DNA of 64,000 nucleotides from Sinonovacula constricta (GCA_007844125.1 CM017556.1:21488057-21552056); one strand, 5' to 3'. Shown: positions 47,931-63,670, counted from the first letter of the stretch. Notes: generated by a model from the sequence alone, not told the origin. Translations and numbers: made by a program.

Positions 47931-48654
47931 AACCAAGATCTGTCTCGTTCCAGGATTGTCATTGAGTCAAAGTTTAATTAAGAAATTAAATTCAATGCAA
48001 AGTGAATGTCATATCTTTATATGGTTATGTTGAATGCATCAAACACAACAATATGATCAGCATTAATTCGGCTGGATTTGTATTGCATTTTTAAGACCAG
48101 CCTTTTAAAAAAGTTCGCCAATGCGCTTTTACTAGGCTCAATACTGGATTTGTGACCGACCTGTGCGCACAGTGTCTGTATGAGTCGCTAGCTGGGTAGC
48201 GTGGTTCTTATTTAGATGTCGATATGGATGCAATGTTTAACTTCTACCAATGCGGGTCGCTTTGATATTTATCCGCGCTTTTCTGGTTTCAGCATCTGGC
48301 AATAGTACAGAAATGAGGTTAAATGTCTATGCCAAAAATGACAAGAACGAGTAAAACAGTCGTGACGTGAGGAAAAATCTTTAACCACGAGAAAGATGCA
48401 TGGGCGAGAGATCACGAGAAAGATAAATAGGCAGTATGTGTGCATGGATGGACACTACTCCATTACTAGAGTGTAAACCCTTCGAGTGTATAGAAAAATG
48501 GAAATATTGATTGACAATACGTACTGCATGGATATCAGAAACTCACTCACTCAGTTTTCTTTCCATAGGTAAATAAGAAAATGTCCTATCAACATTTTCA
48601 CAGATTTTTTAAATTTTATCTACCGGTAGACAAAGGCAAACAAGGTAAATGTAA
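47931..48654. other. Intergenic, no gene seen
   Basis: No recognised content apart from a slightly GC-richer patch at 48150-48300. Confidence 0.4.
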
Positions 48655-48960
48655 ATGTTACAAAAACACAGAGACGAGACATAACACACAAAAAGAAAAA
48701 ACATCAGTTACCGCCTTGGAACGGTCAGTCGGCAAAAGGGCATTACTTGCATTTACAAAAACAGTTAGGAAGTGCGTTGTTAGAGCTATGTAAAACCTGT
48801 TTACGCACCCTAGTCGGTCCCTTTTGCCGATGCTGACCTTTCCGATGCAGCAACTGTTTTTGCTTACTGAATCATCACAGATTTTCCTGACTTTCACGTG
48901 TACATTTGGCTTTCATGTGAATAACTTTATCCTGTGCATTTTCATATTTTGGTATATGTT
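48655..48960. repeat. Dispersed repeat with inverted GTTACCGCC arms
   Basis: The left arm GTTACCGCCTTGGAACGGTC (48709 on) and right arm CCCTTTTGCCGATGCTGACC (48818 on) are imperfect inverted copies. A TCATCACAGATTT block follows, as in the other family members. Confidence 0.6.
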
Positions 48961-51900
48961 GTCATATATTATTGTATAAATAAATGTATATATAATTATT
49001 GTTATCATATTTTTACTTAGATGGATAAGTGTATGTGTGTTTTTATTTATTTCTTAATGTTAATACATACTTATATATTATGTATACATAAATCAATTTG
49101 TATACATGTATGTTTAAGACAAGTCATGTGTATATCATGTCAACATTTTGTTTTTGTTATTCAAAAGATTTGACTTGAATATATACACACAATATGAAGA
49201 AATTGCATATGTTCTTACATTTATTTTTTTCCCATTGAAATATCTTCTAAAAAGCTGTGTTTTTCTGTTATAAACTTTCGTTCCTTAACTACGATGGTCT
49301 GTAGGTACATTGTATCTCGCCGCATCAAATTAGATTAAAGGACACTTGCTGCTATAATTGAATCAAAAGCACTAATAAAAGAACTCTAGAGAGTGTGTTG
49401 ACAATATATTTCCAAGAATCAGCGATACAAGAAGACATTTTGATCGCATTAGGATTTAAAATATTGACTTTAGAAATCTCAGGGGATTGTTCATTGTAGT
49501 GTTAAAACATGTTGAAGTCTAAAATATAACATTTCTGCTCTTCAGCTTAAAATACGCTAATAAACATTCTAAACTGTTGTTATTTGTGTTCGTTATTTCC
49601 AATTGATCTTTAAGGAAAATTGTCACTGTCTGAAAACTGATTCTGTTTAGTCACAATATTGGACGTCTCTGAATGCTAAATTTCTTTATACATGCATGTT
49701 TGGCATACTTTTCACTTGCATTTGCATCGCGTCGTCAAAAAAACGGGTTTTCGCTTCATTTGCGCAACAAAAGAACATGATGATTCCATGGATGAATAAG
49801 TTAAAAACGTAATGTGACAGTTGCAATGAATCACGAAACAAAGTTGAAAGATTATGTAGCGACTGTTTACTTTGTGTAAAACGTGCTTCGAATATAGCGA
49901 CTAAAGATGACGTAAAACAAATAACAGCGGAACCGGTGCACGATTTGTTTTTCAAATATTTGTGACGTGTTCATGCCCAGATCAACGACTGTCAGAGTTA
50001 CATGTGCTATTGGCGAAGATGAAATGCTTGGCCGCAGATCTAGTTAAAGAAGTACCTTAGTTATCACTAAAATCCTAATCGAAAGACTACAGTTTTTGAG
50101 CGGTGTCGCTTGCGGCAGCGGCCAGAGGTTTGAAAACTGGATTTCGTAAGCACACATGATTGACCCTGCATGACCTTGACTGCTCGCGGTTAGTTATTAA
50201 TGCATGAGAAAAGAAGTGCATATACTGTACAAATATGTCAATTGTGTCCAGGCAATCTTCAAATGTTAACATTTATATTGCAATCTGTTTCAACTGGAAG
50301 TTCATAAAAACAGTGCTTCCCTATGAGTTAATTCCAATAGATTCATTTTAAATGTCAAAACTCTTTTGAGAATAGCAGAAAGCAAGCACTACTTTTGAAA
50401 AAAATGTATTGATTGTATAATTTATTAATATACGTAATATCAATTGAGTTTTATTATATATATGTTCACTTTTAAATAAATCCGCTTCATTTTTCATTAA
50501 TATTTGACAACTATTATTGCTTTAACCGTTCTTATTTTCATCTCGATTGATGCTTCACCCGCGATGGTTGTTATCCTATTCTTGCTTTATCACATTGCCA
50601 TATCACATTAAACGCTAAAGCTGATACGAAGCATCTTCATTTTCATCATCCCCAGTTTCCATGTTAATCATCGTAATGCACATTAACATTCTTAAAAACG
50701 GATGAGCTCTGACTATTTATCTTGCTTATATATAATTATTGAGGGGCTTGAAATAGTATAATAAGTCCTCTTCGACATGGGTCTACTCTGGACCTGCTGG
50801 GGGCCTAGGTGACTACAAGACACATCGCTTCGTTGGTTCCTTAGTGAATCCAGGTTATGTACCCTTTTAGCATGTCAGATAGTCGTTATTTTCAAAAGGT
50901 TGCGTCAGAAAACAATTATCTTTTTCAATGTGCTTCATCATTTGAAATACCACATTTATAACGTTTATACTTAGTAGCTATTGCCTCAATCATGTTCTTA
51001 AATGCCATGTTTCTTTGCCAATGTGGCTTTGTGTAAGCGTGGACAATGTGCACTGCACTCTAAATTCACGCATCGTACGAAAAGCACGTATATTAAATTT
51101 AAATTAAAAAGTCAGCGACACATGGCTGAAATTTCTGTTTGCTGATGATTGTTTTGTTAGTTTTTGTTGTGCTAGCTGCAAATACAGGATCTTTTGAAAA
51201 GCAAAACAATTGTATAAGTAACACATCACATGACCTATTGCCAGGAAAACCGCACACATTCTGTATCTGTTTGGTATTAAATACACTTGCTGATCGCCCG
51301 ATAAAAAGACTCAATTAAAAAATTTATTAAGTTATCACAGTTAGGTCAGCCACAACTCCAATAAACAGTTTACGAGCAAAAGTGGTCAAAGCGTGTCGTT
51401 ACATTGAATGAAAACCAATGAAAAATGTCACCTATTTTCGAAATGCTTTTGGCTCAAAAGATGCAACGAACTTCTAAAGTCACACATTTATCCCACGTGA
51501 ATATAATACTATATCGTATGAAATAAACTACAAAGAAATACTAATTGGGGATTGTCTTCTGTAAAGATAAACTATATTGCTTTAGTATATTGCAAAATAG
51601 CATATCCATTCAAAGATAGCCCGAGAGCAGGTGGCAGCGGTAACTTATGTCGTTGAAACTTAGGTTTTCGGAATTTGTGAATATGAGTTTGTAAGTGAGG
51701 TGACGCGTACTTATACATATTTGCTTCAATTCTAAGTGAACTAGAATCGTACCTACTTTGCATTATAAAATGACAATACGGCATGTGGAAGTCCACTGGC
51801 TAAATTCTAAAAATAAGCTCTTAAAATAACACTCGATTCAATGTTTCAGTTGCAACAATACACTAGAATACAACACACACTTTATTTATTGTCAGTTTGA

Positions 51901-52861
51901 TGCAACTTAAGCATTTAATCGAAGATTGTATTATTAATACATATGTTATTACCTTTTTTTATGAACTCAAGGTTTTTTGTGTGTTTCATGGTAAAAATTA
52001 GATGTTAGGTAACAGAGGTCCATACCACGATGATACACATAAACATAACATTCAATCCCTATTTCACAACCGCTTTTGGGTGCTTACTCATCGATCTGAA
52101 AGACGATTTTACGGAAAATATGAAATACTTTTTAAATTTCCATAAATATGACTGAGTGTAATATGCCGATTTTCAACTTAAACGAGTCGCAATAACTACA
52201 ATATGTTATAAAAACTTTCTGAATAAAAAAGATTCTCAAATATTTTAACCTCTTCTGGTTTCGTCAAATTATCTCTAAAATCTTTAAAAAAACATTAACG
52301 AGCAAATAAAAAAAAACTCATTTGTCTTTTGCTAAATTCTACATAATCACTGTTTTTTAATTAATATTGTGCTTTTTTGTTCAAAGGAGTGCTAAATAAA
52401 GCTTATTTTATTCAATAAGAAAGCTAAAACTAAATATGAATTTGAATACATTGTGCTGAAATTTTGTTCGTTGTTTTCTTCTACTAAAAACGCATCGCGA
52501 CTCTTAGAGTACAACACATTGTTTAATTATACGTGTTTAGTATTTGTATGCATGTACATCGTCTTACTCTAAAGACTGTCCCGAATTTTCACATATTGCA
52601 CCTTATATTTTGACAGTTTATATTCATACAAGGGTTTAGTACTTACAAAAACTACGCGGAAGCTAAGAGACGTTCTATATGTATTGTAGGTCAATAATGC
52701 ACCATCAAATTAATAGTTTAAGCAATTTTATAATCAAGTTTATGAAAGTAACTTGGTTGGCTGTATGGTAATTCGCCAAAACGACGAGCCTACGCTGTTT
52801 TGGTAATATATTCATAATTGATCAGCTTACTTAATAATATATTTTATTTTGTAAAACTCCA
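48961..52861. other. Intergenic, no gene seen
   Basis: AT-rich. A piece of the 20.7-kb dispersed repeat lies at about 50100-50320. Minus-strand frames at 49955-49686 and 50272-50087 carry no recognisable motif. Confidence 0.45.
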
Positions 52862-53068
52862 CACCGACCAGTGATGATCACAATAACGACGTCTAGCTAT
52901 TCAGGAGAAGAAAGACCCCTGACAAATGCCCGAGTAGAACCACCTGCGCACCGAAGGTAACCTGGAAGAAGTTTCTTTGTCATTCGAACCCACGTGGTGA
53001 GAGATTTAGCATTCAGAGGAGTTATAATTAGGCGACTATACTACTTCGCAAGTGGCACATCTAGGTTT
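52862..53068 (-). mobile_element. tRNA-derived SINE, family 2, copy 2
   Basis: On the minus strand it reads GCCACTTGCG..., GTGGGTTCGAATG (box B-like), GGTGCGCAGGTGGTTC and a TCGTTATTGTGATCA end. It is diverged from copy 3, which lies 0.7 kb away. Confidence 0.65.
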
Positions 53069-53602
53069 CTTTGAAAAGGCAAGACTGATTAAGTATTTGA
53101 AGTTCGTTAAATTAAAGCCTTTGATCATCAACATTTGCTAACTTACTATTAACGCATTCGCAATCACTGCAAATCCAGATAGGAAATCATTTGAAGCTGA
53201 CTGATCAGGGTCTGCACTATTTGCACCTTAGTTTCTAGAATTTTTTCCTGCGACAACCAGTTGTTCTACATAGACAATAGATTAATTATGTCTTTATACA
53301 GAAAATGCGATAGCGTAATCTTTAGTCAAAGTGAAGGTAAGTAGATAAGAATCATTTACCACCAGTTTTTGGTAATTTTTTAAACAGATTCTTGTTAGTT
53401 ACACATAGGTGCCATTTATGCACAGGTGATATATTCTAGAGATGTCATTATTTGATGAGAAAGAAATGACAAAATGTTATTGGATATTTATACATGTAAT
53501 TCATTTGTTTATGCGCATGTTCAAACTAAGTAGTCACGTGATCATATATCGATACTCGCCACACTCTGTTCTGTCTTGTTTTTGTAACTTCGTACCGACA
53601 CA
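53069..53602. other. Spacer between two SINEs
   Basis: AT-rich, nothing recognised. Confidence 0.4.
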
Positions 53603-53795
53603 GCTGTGATCATATTGGCGACTTCTAGCTAATTATTTGTGGAGGACGACCCCTGGTCTATGTGTGAGTTGAACCACCTGTGCACCGCAGGTTAGATGAA
53701 AAACCTTCACATAAGAAGAACTCGAACCCATGCGGTGAGGGGCTGAGGATTTAAAAAGTCAGCGACTGTAACTGCACGGCCAAGTGCGCCCCAAC
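53603..53795 (-). mobile_element. tRNA-derived SINE, family 2, copy 3
   Basis: This is the most complete head. On the minus strand it reads GGGCGCACTTGGCCGTGCAG (box A region), AGTCGCTGACTT, GCATGGGTTCGAGTTC (box B), then GGTGCACAGGTGGTTC, GTCCTCCACAAATAATTAGC and GTCGCCAATATGATCAC. Confidence 0.75.
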
Positions 53796-54633
53796 CCCGC
53801 CCACCAAGTCTCTGATCTTCAAACTAAATTTAAATTGTATTTACTCTTGATTATTTTGAAAAAAAATATCTTTCTTTATTTCGGAAACATTATATTGTAC
53901 ATCACGTGTAATAAACTTGCCGGTATGTATGCTCATTTTGACATGACTCAAGACTTCTTATTAATCATCTTAATCGATATTGGAATAATAATATAGTACT
54001 CATAGGGGGTGTCATATTATCATAAGTTTAGATTAAGCCTGAAGAATTTAATTCCAAATGCAGACCATTGTTTAATGATCATTTATAACTTTCAAGTTGG
54101 GAAATGACATGAACTTTCATAAAAGCATTCATATTTCACGGTAGTCCGTTCTACAGACATATTATTGCAAACAACAACACTTTGGTAAATAGCATCGTTC
54201 AATCCAAAATAGTGGATAATTGAATTATAAATTTTAGAGAGAAAGGCTGCGCAATTAATTCATTCGTTTTTTCTTGTTTTCATATAAGCGAAATGTCTAT
54301 ACAACTAACTGATTATCGATGCATTACTGAATGCAGATATACACATACTGTCTAAAAATCCCCAGATGTATGAACATCATTAGGGTTCTATTTATATCTT
54401 TCTTTGAGTACTCTAATTAACTTAGCTAATTTGCAACACTATTTATTGCAACAACACTTGTAGCATTGGAAACCATTCTCAGCACTTTGTTTTAAGTGAA
54501 TATATAACAATGTTAATTATACCATGTTCAGTTTATGTGCCAGGTGTTATTGCTCTCTGCATGAGAAAGATCCGATTTATTCTGGGAGAGGAGGACCGTT
54601 CCAGCCAATATTGAATATCACATTCACCCATTA
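53796..54633. other. Intergenic, no gene seen
   Basis: AT-rich, nothing recognised. Confidence 0.4.
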
Positions 54634-54679
<46 letters not shown>

Positions 54680-54745
54680 TATAATAATATTAATATTATC
54701 GTCGTCTTCCTTGTTGTTGTTGTTGTTGTTGTTGTTATTGTTATT
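54634..54745. repeat. (TTA)n and (TTG)n microsatellites
   Basis: An ATT trinucleotide run to about 54680 and a GTT run at about 54712-54735. Long Ile- or Asn-runs in translation are artefacts. Confidence 0.95.
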
Positions 54746-54942
54746 AATATTTTTGTCATTAAAATCAGTAATATCATCATTATTTCTATTACTTGGTAGA
54801 AAAGTAAAAGACAAAAAAAGTACATGTTATGCTGTTTATTTGTTCACTTATTTTACAAATATGAGATAAACCATTGTTAAGGGTGAACATATTATTTTCT
54901 TACAATAGAATAGTGATAGTGCTTCGGCTTAGTTGTTTTCTT

Positions 54943-54990
54943 CTCTCCTCTCTCTCTCTCTCTCTCTCCCGTCTCTCTCTCTCTCTCTGT
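54943..54990. repeat. (CT)n microsatellite
   Basis: CT dinucleotides interrupted once by CCCGT. Confidence 0.95.
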
Positions 54991-55385
54991 GTTTACGAGT
55001 GTGTGTGTTTTCATAATTATTTGAAGCGATTGTTACTTTTCTACTGCTTTAGCTTTCAATGAATGTATTTTTTTTTCTAATTGATTTCTACTTCAAGCAC
55101 TTTCAAGCGTATTTTGCATGAGAAGTACATACAATTTAAACGCAGAAGATACACATGTGTCTGTGCTAAATAACACATGCAATACTTGTGAAACCCTTGT
55201 CTTATATTTGCTAATATGTGCTGATTTATTTACAACACAAATCTTAACACCCTCATTTTTTCTTTAGTAATTTGCCTTATCAATAATCTAAAGTGAAGCA
55301 ATTTATTGTTATTGTTTTACTATTAGTTTTTGTTCATAGCAATTCTGAACAACTGGCATTGTATGCTTAACTAATATTTTGATAT
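54991..55385. other. Intergenic, no gene seen
   Basis: AT-rich, nothing recognised. Confidence 0.4.
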
Positions 55386-56118
55386 TGTTACGACCGGTGT
55401 CGCTATATAATTTTATTTATAAAATGGCACGTTTACTAAACGACGAAATGGTGTAACAGAAAGAACAAGCCAGCAACAAACTAGTACAATAATGTTTTAT
55501 TTTAATAAACATTTAAATCTATGGCGTAATAAAATAATAACAAATAAATGAGACAAAATTTCATAAATCAAAAAAAATGTTAGCTTACAGTTTGTCCCTT
55601 TAGGAGGTGTCCCTTTAATAGTTCAATTAATAACCCAACGTCGAAAAATCCTGAAGAATTATTGGAAGAATGTCCTCGTAGATAAGCAGAGTTGAAATAG
55701 TCCAAAGGTAGAACAATACACGAATGTAAATGATATAATTCCAAATTCAACACTTTTATATTTATATCACTGTAGAATATAGTAGGTCCACGTAAGTTCC
55801 AACACAGAAAGATTTAAGATAGAAGCTGGAAGTATTTCCAAACTATATGTCCAATCGCTAAAGCAAACTTTTCTTCCAAACTCCCAAACTTAACTTTAAT
55901 TCGACAAACGCGCCCTTATATATACCCAAAATATTTCCAGAACATTCACGTACCAAGAACATTCTCGAAAACCAGTTAAAAATAAACAACTGAACTTTCT
56001 AGCAGGATCCTTTTCTTCTAACAGTTACGCGAATGTTACGTCATCAAAACCACAACGGTAAATAACCCTTAACCTGACAAGTGTAACCTTAAACGCTGGT
56101 TTACTATTGTACATAACA
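55386..56118 (-). mobile_element. Solo LTR (minus orientation)
   Basis: It runs from TGTTACGACC to CATAACA, so TGTTA/TAACA ends are inverted, and ATAT flanks both sides (55382-55385 and 56119-56122) as a candidate 4-base duplication. On the minus strand TATATAAGG lies at about 55921-55911 and AATAAA at about 55501-55496, in the order expected for U3 to R. No internal region is attached. Confidence 0.6.
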
Positions 56119-56146
56119 ATATAGAATACTTTCGCACTCCCCTTAA

Positions 56147-56686
56147 GGTTCTGGACCTGTAACTAACTTCGGTAAACATCGGCACTTGGTATGATCCGGT
56201 TTCATTTGAATAGCATTCGTCGTCAAGTTTCGTATTTGCTATTTTTAATAATTTTTCACCACGTGATAGGGATTTTCCATGACGTTATTGGGTTACCCAT
56301 TTCTCCAAAATTTTTAAACACACCCAAAAAACTCGGATTTTTGGTTTGGGGTACATGTATGCAAAGCTCTGTATTTTTATAAGTATTTGTCCAAAGTGTA
56401 ATCTTATTGTTCTGATTTATCATGACATGATTGTGTAACAGGAACATTGGTTAAAATTTGAATAAAGAACAGTAGAATTTGAAAAAATAGCACTTGTTCA
56501 TTTTTGTCCAAGCACAATTTACGGTGTTTTTGAAAATCAAGGGTCACTTTATAAAAATGCACATAACTTGAGTTACAAACGGTAAACTTCCTTAAAAATT
56601 CACCATACGATGTGTTTTATAGTATAGATTCAAGAAACAGTATCATTATAAGGATTGTGGAAGGTCACCATTACAGGTCCAGAACC
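56147..56686. mobile_element. piggyBac-like MITE with TTAA flanks
   Basis: GGTTCTGGACCTGTAA at the left end is exactly inverted at the right end (56671-56686). TTAA lies on both sides (56143-56146, 56687-56690), the target duplication of piggyBac. It is 540 bp with no transposase, 28 bases from the solo LTR. Confidence 0.8.
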
Positions 56687-56690
56687 TTAA

Positions 56691-58782
<2,092 letters not shown>

Positions 58783-59074
58783 ATATATATAGGTAATATA
58801 GTAACTGTAAATATAAATTTTGAGTTAATTGATTATAAATTCATAACATCCTACAATCTAGATAAAGCAAATTGTTCATATTTTTACATGCATGACCAAG
58901 TCCTTATAAAATTTTGTGCGCGGAATTATGTTAATTTTTCTCCAAGAATGTTAACAACTGATTTTTTTACTTTATAAAAGGGAATTAACTGTGCTAAAAT
59001 ACACATGACGTATTTCTTTAAACAAATATTAAGACTTGTTTTTCAGGGGTTTCTAGCAAAAGCGGCATCTAATA

Positions 59075-59591
59075 GATAGTTTCCATGTTATGTCATCGAC
59101 ACTGATAAGACAGTTTAAGGCAGCCGTCTTTGTGGGTAGAAGCTAATGCAGGCCGAAATTGGGAAATATGTGCTGTATTAAAATCGCCACTGTGTTGTGT
59201 TCTTTCAGTCTATTTAACTGAATATTATATCAAATTTAACAGTTTTTGTAAACTATTTTAAATAGCAAAACTATATTTTGATAGTTTAAAAGGTTAAAGA
59301 AATACAAATGTACAACCGAAAATGATACATTGGTTATTTTGTTATAAGTATGAGCCAATATTTTTATTTATTTCTGTATATTAATTCTGTGTGCATTTAT
59401 CAATTGTAAAAATATTGTATTCTAAAAATATCAATTTCAGTAGCATTTCAATGGTTTATAGTTTTTAATTTTCGGACCACACATGAAGAAATTACAAATT
59501 AACCCTTCTATACAATTCATAGAAAATCCCTTGAACTTACCATTAAAGATGACTGCCAAGATAAGGGATTTTCACTGATGTGGAAACTATC
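59075..59591. mobile_element. TA-flanked 517-bp MITE, copy 2
   Basis: GATAGTTTCC at the left is inverted as GGAAACTATC at the right, with TA on both sides. It matches 30102-30615 through its length in the same orientation. Confidence 0.85.
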
Positions 59592-59593
59592 TA

Positions 59594-62500
59594 TATATAA
59601 AGCAGAACAGATGCCTTTAAGGAACCTGTGTCAAAGAACTGAAATGTTTTTTTACAAAGTGCCTTTTTACTTTAATTTGTGCTTTAATTTAGTCAAGCTA
59701 AAGCAATGGCTTCACGGAACACCTTTAATTTCTGTATAGATTAATTACAGAAACGGTTAAACGGCTGTTTCAAGTATCTTCTAATTTCATTACAGTGTTT
59801 AATACCAAACACAAGGACTATTTAACGACTGCAAGAGAAATTTAATCTAGAAATACACAAAGGATCTCTTGTCTGCTAGCTCAGACAAAATGAAGCATCA
59901 AATAGGTTGTTTCATTAATCCATTTACATTGTAGTTTTGGATTGGAAGACAACTTTCCAACTGTTTTAATGAGACTATTTTGAAAATAAACGTTATGAAT
60001 TCGTATGCTTAAAAAAATTCAGTTCGTTGGATTCGCATTTTCATTAAATAAAGTTTCGGTTAAACGAATGATGAAACTGAAGAAGAAAGTCGAAGCTTTT
60101 TCTTTGAATGAATATCTTGACAAAATACTGTATTTCCAACAAACCGGTATTACGGTAGATAGCCATAAGGTAAACAACATAGATGTTTAATCTAACTTTG
60201 CATGACGTAATTGTACTTACATATATACATTGCAACTTGCCAGCCTAATTGATTGAATCAGTGGTTAACTTGGCATTTAACTGTTAATAATATAGTCTTA
60301 ATTAATGCAAGTCTATTGATAAACACAATATTGCAAAGGATTTGCATTATTTATCATGATTACTTTGGACAAAAACTCGTATACGAAATAGGAACTTAGA
60401 ATGTCGAATAATTTCTTCATTCTGTTTGCCGAACTCTGCAGCATTCATTCTCCGAAAATGCGACTACGAAGAAATAACAGTTCATAACTAAACTATCAAA
60501 CTGGGACTACGTAAAATAAATATTCAGAACTATGAAACTGCAAAACTTTCACGCTTTACACTAAATTACTTCATTTTAAAAAACAAATACTGTCACTGCA
60601 TAATCAAATAGCACCGACATAGCGACATTGTTGTAATAATATAATAACTTATTTTATAGTAATGGTCACGCAAACAGACGGAGTTAATATTATATCACAA
60701 TCATATACAGTTTGACGTCTCCGATTATATCTATTGTGTTCGCCATGGGAAAGACTAGCAGAAGTTTTAATATTATAAGTGAATATATTCGGTTTACAAT
60801 TTTATTGCATCGAATTAATACAAATGTTCAGGGATGATATTACTATCATTGCGTTTTTATATACAAAAACAGACTTTATATCATATTTACATTGAAAAAG
60901 GCATGTCTGTTTTTTGCTGCTTTACAATATTATTAAGATATTTTGTTAACCTTTTTGTAAAATCGATATTTAGTCTAGCCTTGTATGTTACATAGTTTAG
61001 AGTTGGAGACATCATTGGAGAGACTTGCCATATGCGCAATTGAACATTCCAGACATATTATAAGGGATCGAATGTGTCTGGAGTTGTGATAATGGTATAC
61101 ATCTTTGGTGAACTATTGTTCCTTAACCAATCTTTACGAGAGAATATTCTTGGACGAAAATAATTAACTTGTGTACTTCCTCGCACATAAAGACATCAAC
61201 ACTATCGGAAAAGACATACTTTTGCGCATAAAGTTGGTATAGTCTATCATTTTTTTGACTACAACTGAATACAGGTGTTTGTCCTGTCACGGTTTCCTGT
61301 TGCTTAAAAATAAGACTAATATAAGCGAGATTATCAAAGCCAATAATGTCAATGATACTTTTTTGTCAGTTATTAAACTACTAAGGTATGGCAAATTTTG
61401 ACATTCCCTAAAATATGAAAAAGTAGCAAGAAAAATACATGAATGCAAAATGATCCCGTTTAATTTAATTACAATGGCAAAGTGTCGAGGATTTCCAACA
61501 GTGTTCCAATCTCCCTAAAATGTCTGTAAAATATTTATAATGCATGAAACAAGTTAACACTTAGGTGGGATCAATATTTAAAGCGCATCATCTGTTTTCC
61601 TATAGTAGAGTTTGTATAGCGTAGGTTGGTGACGTTTGAAAGATCGCATCCCATATTTGGAGAAATATCACGTAGTGCGCGTTGTTATATTCAAATACAT
61701 AGTAAGAAAAAGGGAGAGCAATTTCTTTACTTCTTGAATGTGTACACACCTCTCGTTATGTGATTTCCTTTTCAACGTATTTCATTGAAAAAGTTTATAT
61801 AAGACTTCAAGATGAATACTGACTACACATAGCATAAAATCAGTGAATTTCAAAGGACAATGTCAGGGTATAATAAGAATAATTGCAAGGCAATTGCAGA
61901 CAAACTTAAAAAAATACCATTGTTACAATATTTCAATGAAAAGGCAGCACATTAATATCGGCACTAAATTTCAATCCAATGGAGCTATAAGCTAATAGCT
62001 TTCATCAATTTTTGTGTACTTTAGTTGTACTGCTCGTCTTGTTTCACCTCTTGGTCATGATGTATATTCGTAGATCACATACGATGGAAGCCGCTACATG
62101 ACGTCATTTTATGGACCCGAACACTCTTCGCAGGTACCCATTTAAATGCCAGGTGATGTGGGGAAAAATCAAGTTCGTGTATGAAGGAAACTATGAGCGA
62201 TCAAACTGAATTCAACCCATAGACCCTGTGATCCTTAGGTCATTGAACTACATGTAGCAGAGGGCCGTCTGTCTGTCAATGATATCTTTTCGTTTTTCCT
62301 GTGACCTTGTTTATATTTCATAAAAAAACAATATTAAATAACCGGACATGACTTTAATGTTTTGGCGAAATATAAGCTTAATAAACTTATTTCTCTGTTT
62401 TAAGAAAACATATCTTATAAACTTGAAACTTATGAAACGAGAGCTGATGAAAGTGCTGAGGAAGTGTCAATACGAGAAAGTAGCTTATCAATCTACCGAT

Positions 62501-62799
62501 GGACAATGTTTTGTGTGTGTGCTCCTTTTGATCTTTTAGTTAGAAGACATCATTTCATCTTTTATCCCGTCACTACGCCCTCTACTGACCTAATAAAGAG
62601 GGGTCGAATAAACTTAGGTTTAGTAGGTCAGTAGGTGTATGAATATGTAAGGTCAAGGAACTACTTTTAAAAGAAGGTTTCGTCAAGTTTAATTTATTCA
62701 TTATAATTGATATTGTTTTCATTTTGCTGAAAATCTGTCAATTCAAATGTATTTTTAATACCTATAATAATTTACTACGTGGATTTAATAAAAAAAAAA
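59594..62799. other. Intergenic, no gene seen
   Basis: AT-rich. Small frames near 60005 and 62348 show no motif. Confidence 0.4.
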
Positions 62800-62862
62800 G
62801 TTTTGAAAAACTAGATTCCAACGCGAAGTACAGACACGTTATCCTACTGAGCTATTCGTAAG
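62800..62862 (-). other. tRNA-like pol III unit (SINE remnant?)
   Basis: The minus strand has box A-like TAGCTCAGTAGG (62854-62843), a weak box B-like GCGTTGGAATC, and oligo-T runs downstream. Box spacing is short for a tRNA and no cloverleaf was built, so a decayed tRNA-derived repeat is more likely than a gene. Confidence 0.3.
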
Positions 62863-63191
62863 CTGTTCGTTATTGTGTCAGATGATGTATTTATTTCTAC
62901 AGATAAATACGGAATATTAAAAAAAAATACGGAATATTAAAAAATAAAAGATTTGTTTTCGATTTATTTTATTTCATACATCACAGCAACGAACAAAACA
63001 AACCTTTTAAAATTATTATTATAAAAACAGCAATGACTTATGGGACACTTTTTTATGTGGTACTTCGGCCGTTAGAAACTTTTTTAGGGAGCAGTTATTA
63101 TTTTTTTTTACAAATTATAAAACAACAACATATGATTTATATGCATAAAGTTTAAAAGTGTTATTTAAAATTGAAAAGTGACGGGATAAGT
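62863..63191. other. AT-rich spacer
   Basis: It contains a short tandem duplication of TACGGAATATTAAAAAA near 62908-62945. A 13-base word at 62562-62574 recurs inverted at 63177-63189. Confidence 0.4.
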
Positions 63192-63333
63192 GGAATAATG
63201 AGTCAGTAGCAGATATGATTATAGTTTATTCGGCTCGGGAGAAATAATTTTTTGTCTCGCCAAGGCTCGACAAAAATTTATTTCTCCCTTGCCGAATAAA
63301 CTATAATCATATCTGCTACTGACTTGTTATTCC
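63192..63333. mobile_element. Near-perfect foldback element (~142 bp)
   Basis: Arms of about 68 bases meet at a few-base loop near 63262. The outer 34 bases 63201-63234 and 63291-63324 are exact inverse copies, and the inner part has a few mismatches. It probably is a foldback MITE. The single-stranded form would be a long hairpin. Confidence 0.8.
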
Positions 63334-63639
63334 CTATGTCTTTTTGAAATAATCAATAGCACAGGCATAAACTGTTTATTTTTATCTATAAATGCTATAG
63401 CAAAGAAAAACACACTAGTTTGCCTCCTAGGGATTCCGACGGTTCATGTTTTATTTAAAGAGTGTGTCTCTTAATGTGTAGACACATGTGTCGTTCAGAA
63501 CAAAAACATATTTAACACAAACGTATATATTGGCTCTATGTTAAAGGAAAACAAACGAAGTGTGTAGACGTGGCATGATTTCCTTGTTAAATTTTTATTC
63601 CTTGATACCTTGATACACTGTAAAGTATGTATATGTATA
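63334..63639. other. Intergenic, no gene seen
   Basis: AT-rich, nothing recognised. Confidence 0.4.
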
Positions 63640-63670
63640 TATATCTATATCTATCTATATATATATCTAA

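Noticed and set aside
54524..54814. 91-93 codon frames with Ile, Val or Asn runs
   Set aside because: They derive from TTA and TTG trinucleotide repeats.
62800..62862. A functional tRNA gene
   Set aside because: Only box A is good; box spacing is short and no acceptor or anticodon stem was apparent.
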